From assembly GCA_041595875.1 (NCBI GenBank), contig JBFHJN010000080.1, positions 1-8,533 of the forward strand: a stretch of 8,533 bases of DNA. The letters are read 5' to 3'. Source of the stretch: UBA2279 sp041595875 (GTDB lineage: Bacteria > Actinomycetota > Coriobacteriia > Anaerosomatales > Anaerosomataceae). The notes under the pieces were generated by a model. The model did not search any database, was not told the DNA's origin, and saw nothing but the letters and a program-made list of their open reading frames with translations. Both the position numbers and the translations under genes were made by a program. This document shows positions 6,423 through 8,533 of the stretch, in pieces; within the stretch, counting starts at the first letter, position 1; every line of letters begins with the position of its first letter.

Positions 6423-6962
6423 CTACTGGGTCACGATGCAGGTTCCCGCACCCGCACCGCACATGCCGCCACCAACACCCGAACCGCGCATGCCCTGGCC
6501 GCCACGACCCTGGCCACCGGACCAGCTGGGAGGACCGACCTCAGTCGTCTCCACGCGCTCGCCAAGGCGCTCGGTCATCTGCTCAAGAGCGGCGTCCGCC
6601 TGCTCCTGGGTCATCGTGCCGTCAGCCACACGGTCGTTGAGCATCTCTTCGCGAAGCGAGAGGGCCTCGTCGACCACGGCGTCGGACTCCACGCCGTTCT
6701 CCTCGGCGATGGCGCTGATGGACTTGCCGTCAGCGCGCTCGGCCGCGATCTCCTCGGTGGAAAGACCGGTGAGGTCGGCCAGAACGTCGATCAGCCGTCC
6801 GCCTGCGTCGCGCAGCGACTGACCGATCCGCAGCCCGCATGCCTCCACACCGTTGGCCGGTGTGTACTCCGCCGGAGCGGCGGCAGCAAAGCTCACACTG
6901 CCCAGCACAAGGCCTGCGACCAGGCCCGCTGTGACCAATGCGATAGACTTGCCTTTCTTCAT
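6423..6962 (-). CDS. Exported helical protein with Gly-rich, Cys-containing tail, function unknown
   Basis: The 179-residue product starts at ATG 6962 behind a near-ideal AGGAGG (6971-6976). Residues 1-29 form a Sec signal peptide: MKKGK, a hydrophobic stretch (7-25), then FAAAAPA with likely cleavage near A27-A29. The mature part has a helical segment (about 45-135) with LTGLSTEEIAAE (64-75), SISAIAEENGV (81-91) and a TMTQEQADAALEQM unit (116-129); such segments recur in small exported Firmicute and actinobacterial proteins of unknown role, resembling the DUF2680 style. The tail (about 143-179) is rich in Gly, Met and Gln, with C168 and C175 in MCGAGAGTC; another cysteine is C42. The tail could bind metal or form a disulfide. 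A terminator follows at 6369-6399, so it is a single-gene unit. It is divergent from the methyltransferase gene, and phased repeats lie upstream. The exact function is unknown. Confidence 0.8.
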   Translation of the reverse strand: MKKGKSIALVTAGLVAGLVLGSVSFAAAAPAEYTPANGVEACGLRIGQSLRDAGGRLIDVLADLTGLSTEEIAAERADGKSISAIAEENGVESDAVVDEALSLREEMLNDRVADGTMTQEQADAALEQMTERLGERVETTEVGPPSWSGGQGRGGQGMRGSGVGGGMCGAGAGTCIVTQ

Positions 6963-7019
6963 GAGTGACACCTCCTGTTGGAGCTTGATGGTTTTGCTTT
7001 CTGTATTGGAGTATGGCCA

Positions 7020-7063
7020 GCAGGTGTGAATGCCGTGTGAAGGCACGGTAGCGCTGTTGTGAA
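7020..7063. promoter_or_regulatory. Three phased TGTGAA repeats, putative OmpR/PhoB-family regulator site
   Basis: TGTGAA (TTCACA on the minus strand) occurs at 7025-7030, 7036-7041 and 7058-7063, that is, at spacings of 11 and 22 bases. Direct repeats of 11 bases are the hallmark of OmpR/PhoB-type response regulators, and the actinobacterial PhoP sites known from Streptomyces and Mycobacterium use TTCAC or TCACA cores. On the minus strand a possible -10 element CATACT (7015-7010) lies 9 bases beyond the last repeat, which would suit activation of the exported-protein gene. The site could also act on the divergent methyltransferase gene, 45 bases away. Confidence 0.45.
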
Positions 7064-7107
7064 GCGCCAAACGGGAATCAACACACTACCCGCCGAGAGG
7101 AACAGCC

Positions 7108-7686
7108 ATGAGCGCGCACAGGTTCGACCCCGCCAAGCTGCCAAAACTCAACGATCCCGCACGCTTCATCGACCTGATCCCGGAGACCATCTGGGAAGCG
7201 TTCGGCGTGGCCGACCCCGAGACGGTCGTGGAGCTGGGCGCCGGGACCGGCATCTTCGCTATCGAGTTCGCCGAGAAGATGACGGACGCGAAGATCTACG
7301 CTGTTGACGGCGAACCTGTGATGCTGGAATGGATGCACTCGCATCTGCCATCAACACTTGCCGGGGTCGTCATACCGGTGGATGCCGACGTGACCGACGT
7401 ATCGCTGCCATCCGGCTCGGCGGACCTCGTCTACAGCATCAACGTGCACCATGAGCTGGAAGACGCGCCTGCCATGCTACGCGAAGCGATGCGGCTGCTA
7501 CGGCCCGGCGGCGTTCTGGGAATCGTGGACTGGCGGCTGGAGGACACCAAGCCGGGTCCACCGATGGCTCACCGGATAGGCGGACCCGCCATCGCCCAGC
7601 AGGTCGAGAACGCGGGCTTCAGCAGCGTGCGCCTGCTGGACGTGCTGCCCAGGCACGACATCGTCGTGGGACGACGGCTGGGCTGA
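7108..7686 (+). CDS. Class I SAM-dependent methyltransferase (UbiE/YcgJ-like), substrate unknown
   Basis: The 192-residue cytoplasmic protein has a single Rossmann-type methyltransferase domain. Motif I is VVELGAGTG (40-48), the acidic residue that would hold the SAM ribose is D67 in YAVDGEP (64-70), the adenine-side loop is VDADVTDV (91-98), motif IV is ADLVYSINVHHEL (105-117), and the post-motif strand is LLRPGGVLGIVDW (130-142). It is shorter than quinone-type UbiE (about 230-250), and its N-terminus (HRFDPAKLPKLNDPARF) matches a common family of small-molecule methyltransferases whose substrates are mostly unassigned. ATG 7108 is supported by GAGAGGAA at 7095-7102. It is divergent from the exported-protein gene and convergent, 32 bases apart, with the membrane-protein gene, so it is probably monocistronic. 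Confidence 0.88.
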   Translation: MSAHRFDPAKLPKLNDPARFIDLIPETIWEAFGVADPETVVELGAGTGIFAIEFAEKMTDAKIYAVDGEPVMLEWMHSHLPSTLAGVVIPVDADVTDVSLPSGSADLVYSINVHHELEDAPAMLREAMRLLRPGGVLGIVDWRLEDTKPGPPMAHRIGGPAIAQQVENAGFSSVRLLDVLPRHDIVVGRRLG

Positions 7687-7718
7687 CGTTCTAGTCACAG
7701 CGCCGCTAGCGTCGGGGA

Positions 7719-8030
7719 TCAGTCGCGAAGGCGCTCGTCAGTGTCCATCATGCGGTCATGGACACGCCAGATGCCGACGCTCTTGCCGTAGCCGTACTTC
7801 AAGCCGGTGAGCGTACCCGCGAACGCGCTCATCACCAGCGCCCACACCCATATCTGCTGTGAGAAACCGGCCGCCAGGAGCAGAAGGATACTCACCACCA
7901 CCGCAAGGCCGTTGGCTACCCAGTATTTCCACGGACGCTGGTCTTTGAGCCGCTCGCCCAGTTTGAAACCGCCCCATATGCCTGCCGCGAGTCCGGCTAC
8001 CGTTGCGACGATCACCACGGCAAGATCCAT
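7719..8030 (-). CDS. Small membrane protein with three predicted helices, function unknown
   Basis: The 103-residue product starts at ATG 8030 behind AAAGGAG, 6 bases away; further upstream in-frame starts lack a ribosome site and would overlap the divergent lipoprotein gene. Hydrophobic segments lie at about 3-22 (Gly/Ala-rich, ending GIWGGFKLG), 38-55 and 58-77. The loop after helix one is basic (ERLKDQRPWKYW), and the C-terminal 25 residues (GLKYGYGKSVGIWRVHDR and an acidic end) are soluble. The mixed charge makes topology uncertain. I do not recognise a family. It converges on the methyltransferase gene and is divergent from the lipoprotein gene. Confidence 0.75.
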   Translation of the reverse strand: MDLAVVIVATVAGLAAGIWGGFKLGERLKDQRPWKYWVANGLAVVVSILLLLAAGFSQQIWVWALVMSAFAGTLTGLKYGYGKSVGIWRVHDRMMDTDERLRD

Positions 8031-8065
8031 CGGGTGCTCCTTTGTCTTGTGAACGTTGTGCCATA

Positions 8066-8095
8066 GTGCCACACCCGGTCGCATGGGGGTATTCT
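8066..8095 (+). promoter_or_regulatory. Weak candidate promoter for the lipoprotein gene
   Basis: GTGCCA (8066-8071) and TATTCT (8090-8095) each match four of six bases of the sigma-70-type -35 and -10 consensus, with an 18-base spacer. Transcription would start near 8102, about 24 bases before the lipoprotein ATG. The match is modest and could arise by chance. Confidence 0.25.
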
Positions 8096-8125
8096 CTACT
8101 TCGGCGGACTCGAGAAATGTGGCCC

Positions 8126-8533
8126 ATGAAACGCATAATAGTGATAGCGTTCTGCATAGTGCTGCTCGGCCTTTCAGGCTGTGGGCACGACGTGACGCCC
8201 GTGGTTTCCGAGGAGACGACGTACTCCGTGAATGCGACCGCACCAGCGACAGAGGGCACGGCCACAGCGCTGTCGGAAGATCCCGGCATCACCGGCGTGT
8301 ACTCCCCTGCCACCGGGAGCGAGACCTACACCGACATCCTTGAAAGCGCATCCGTGTACCTGCGGGCCGGCGACACGCTCATAGCGCACCAACTCAAAGT
8401 GGAAGGCGACTCGGCCGTGGCAGATGTCGAGGCGCAACCGCAGCTCACCGGATGGCGCACGCTGCTCGCACTCACACGTACCGGCGATGATTGGGCCGTG
8501 CGTTTCTCGGCGGATGCCTTCGACGGCGCGCCG
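8126..8533 (+). CDS. Lipoprotein, N-terminal part (runs off the window), function unknown
   Basis: An open frame from ATG 8126 to the last base gives 136 residues with no stop. The start MKRIIVIAFCIVLLG is followed by the lipobox LSGC (16-19), so C19 should be lipidated and the protein anchored to the outer face of the membrane. Residues 20-50 are a Thr/Ala/Ser/Glu-rich linker, as is usual after a lipid anchor. Beyond it lies a probable folded domain: TGVYSPATG (57-65), SASVYLRAGDTLIAHQ (73-88), and a WRTLLALTRTGDDWAVRFSA stretch (110-129), rich in beta-type residues; I do not recognise the family. An in-frame ATG at 8117 could also be the start, giving MWPMKR; ribosome sites for both are weak (GAGA at 8112-8115). 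The gene is divergent from the small membrane protein. Confidence 0.8.
   Translation, partial: MKRIIVIAFCIVLLGLSGCGHDVTPVVSEETTYSVNATAPATEGTATALSEDPGITGVYSPATGSETYTDILESASVYLRAGDTLIAHQLKVEGDSAVADVEAQPQLTGWRTLLALTRTGDDWAVRFSADAFDGAP

Noticed and set aside
7704..7711. CGCTAGCG palindrome between the convergent methyltransferase and membrane-protein genes
   Set aside because: It has no loop to form a terminator hairpin and no T run; an 8-base palindrome in GC-rich DNA is unremarkable.
6287..8068. CACTAT hexamer on the minus strand 31 and 33 bases before two gene starts (6292-6287 and 8068-8063), as a shared -10 element
   Set aside because: The hexamer matches the -10 consensus poorly and no reasonable -35 lies at the right distance in either case; two copies can be chance.

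Overview
The window is ordinary-looking, dense, high-GC bacterial chromosome. Gene style (GTG starts, short gaps, stop/start overlaps, AGGAGG-type ribosome sites), a single-cluster ferredoxin, a lipoprotein and an Sec-exported Gly-rich protein fit a Gram-positive, probably anaerobic actinobacterium; a Coriobacteriia-like relative would fit, but this is inference from style, not from a marker gene. I see no rRNA, tRNA, CRISPR array, insertion sequence or phage gene.

Layout. At the left edge are the last codons of an unidentified plus-strand gene (to 43), then a phosphinothricin-type GNAT acetyltransferase (117-605) and a one-cluster [4Fe-4S] ferredoxin (724-918), both plus strand. The ferredoxin converges on, and overlaps by 14 bases, a four-gene minus-strand operon read from 6256 down to 905: a NYN ribonuclease-fold protein with a C-terminal OST-HTH/LOTUS domain, a PLP enzyme of the D-cysteine desulfhydrase/ACC deaminase family, a GT4 glycosyltransferase, and a fused RlmL-RlmK 23S rRNA methyltransferase. 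The junctions are a 4-base overlap, 6 bases and 1 base, so the four are almost certainly co-transcribed and translationally coupled. The first and last genes act (or are expected to act) on RNA; the two metabolic genes between them have no obvious link to that.

Upstream of the operon (6257-6422) is a compact control region with two inverted repeats and a 12-base-period direct repeat, then an intrinsic terminator belonging to the next minus-strand gene. That gene (6423-6962) encodes a small exported protein with a Gly/Met/Cys tail. It is divergent from a class I SAM methyltransferase (7108-7686, plus), and the shared 145-base intergenic region holds three TGTGAA copies at 11- and 22-base spacing, resembling a binding site for an OmpR/PhoB-type response regulator.

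At the right end a small three-helix membrane protein (7719-8030, minus) is divergent from a lipoprotein gene that starts at 8126 and runs off the window. No gene-free stretch exceeds 300 bases. I found no clear new defence or mobile system; the best leads are the NYN-LOTUS operon, the phased repeats at 7025-7063, and the exported Cys-tailed protein.
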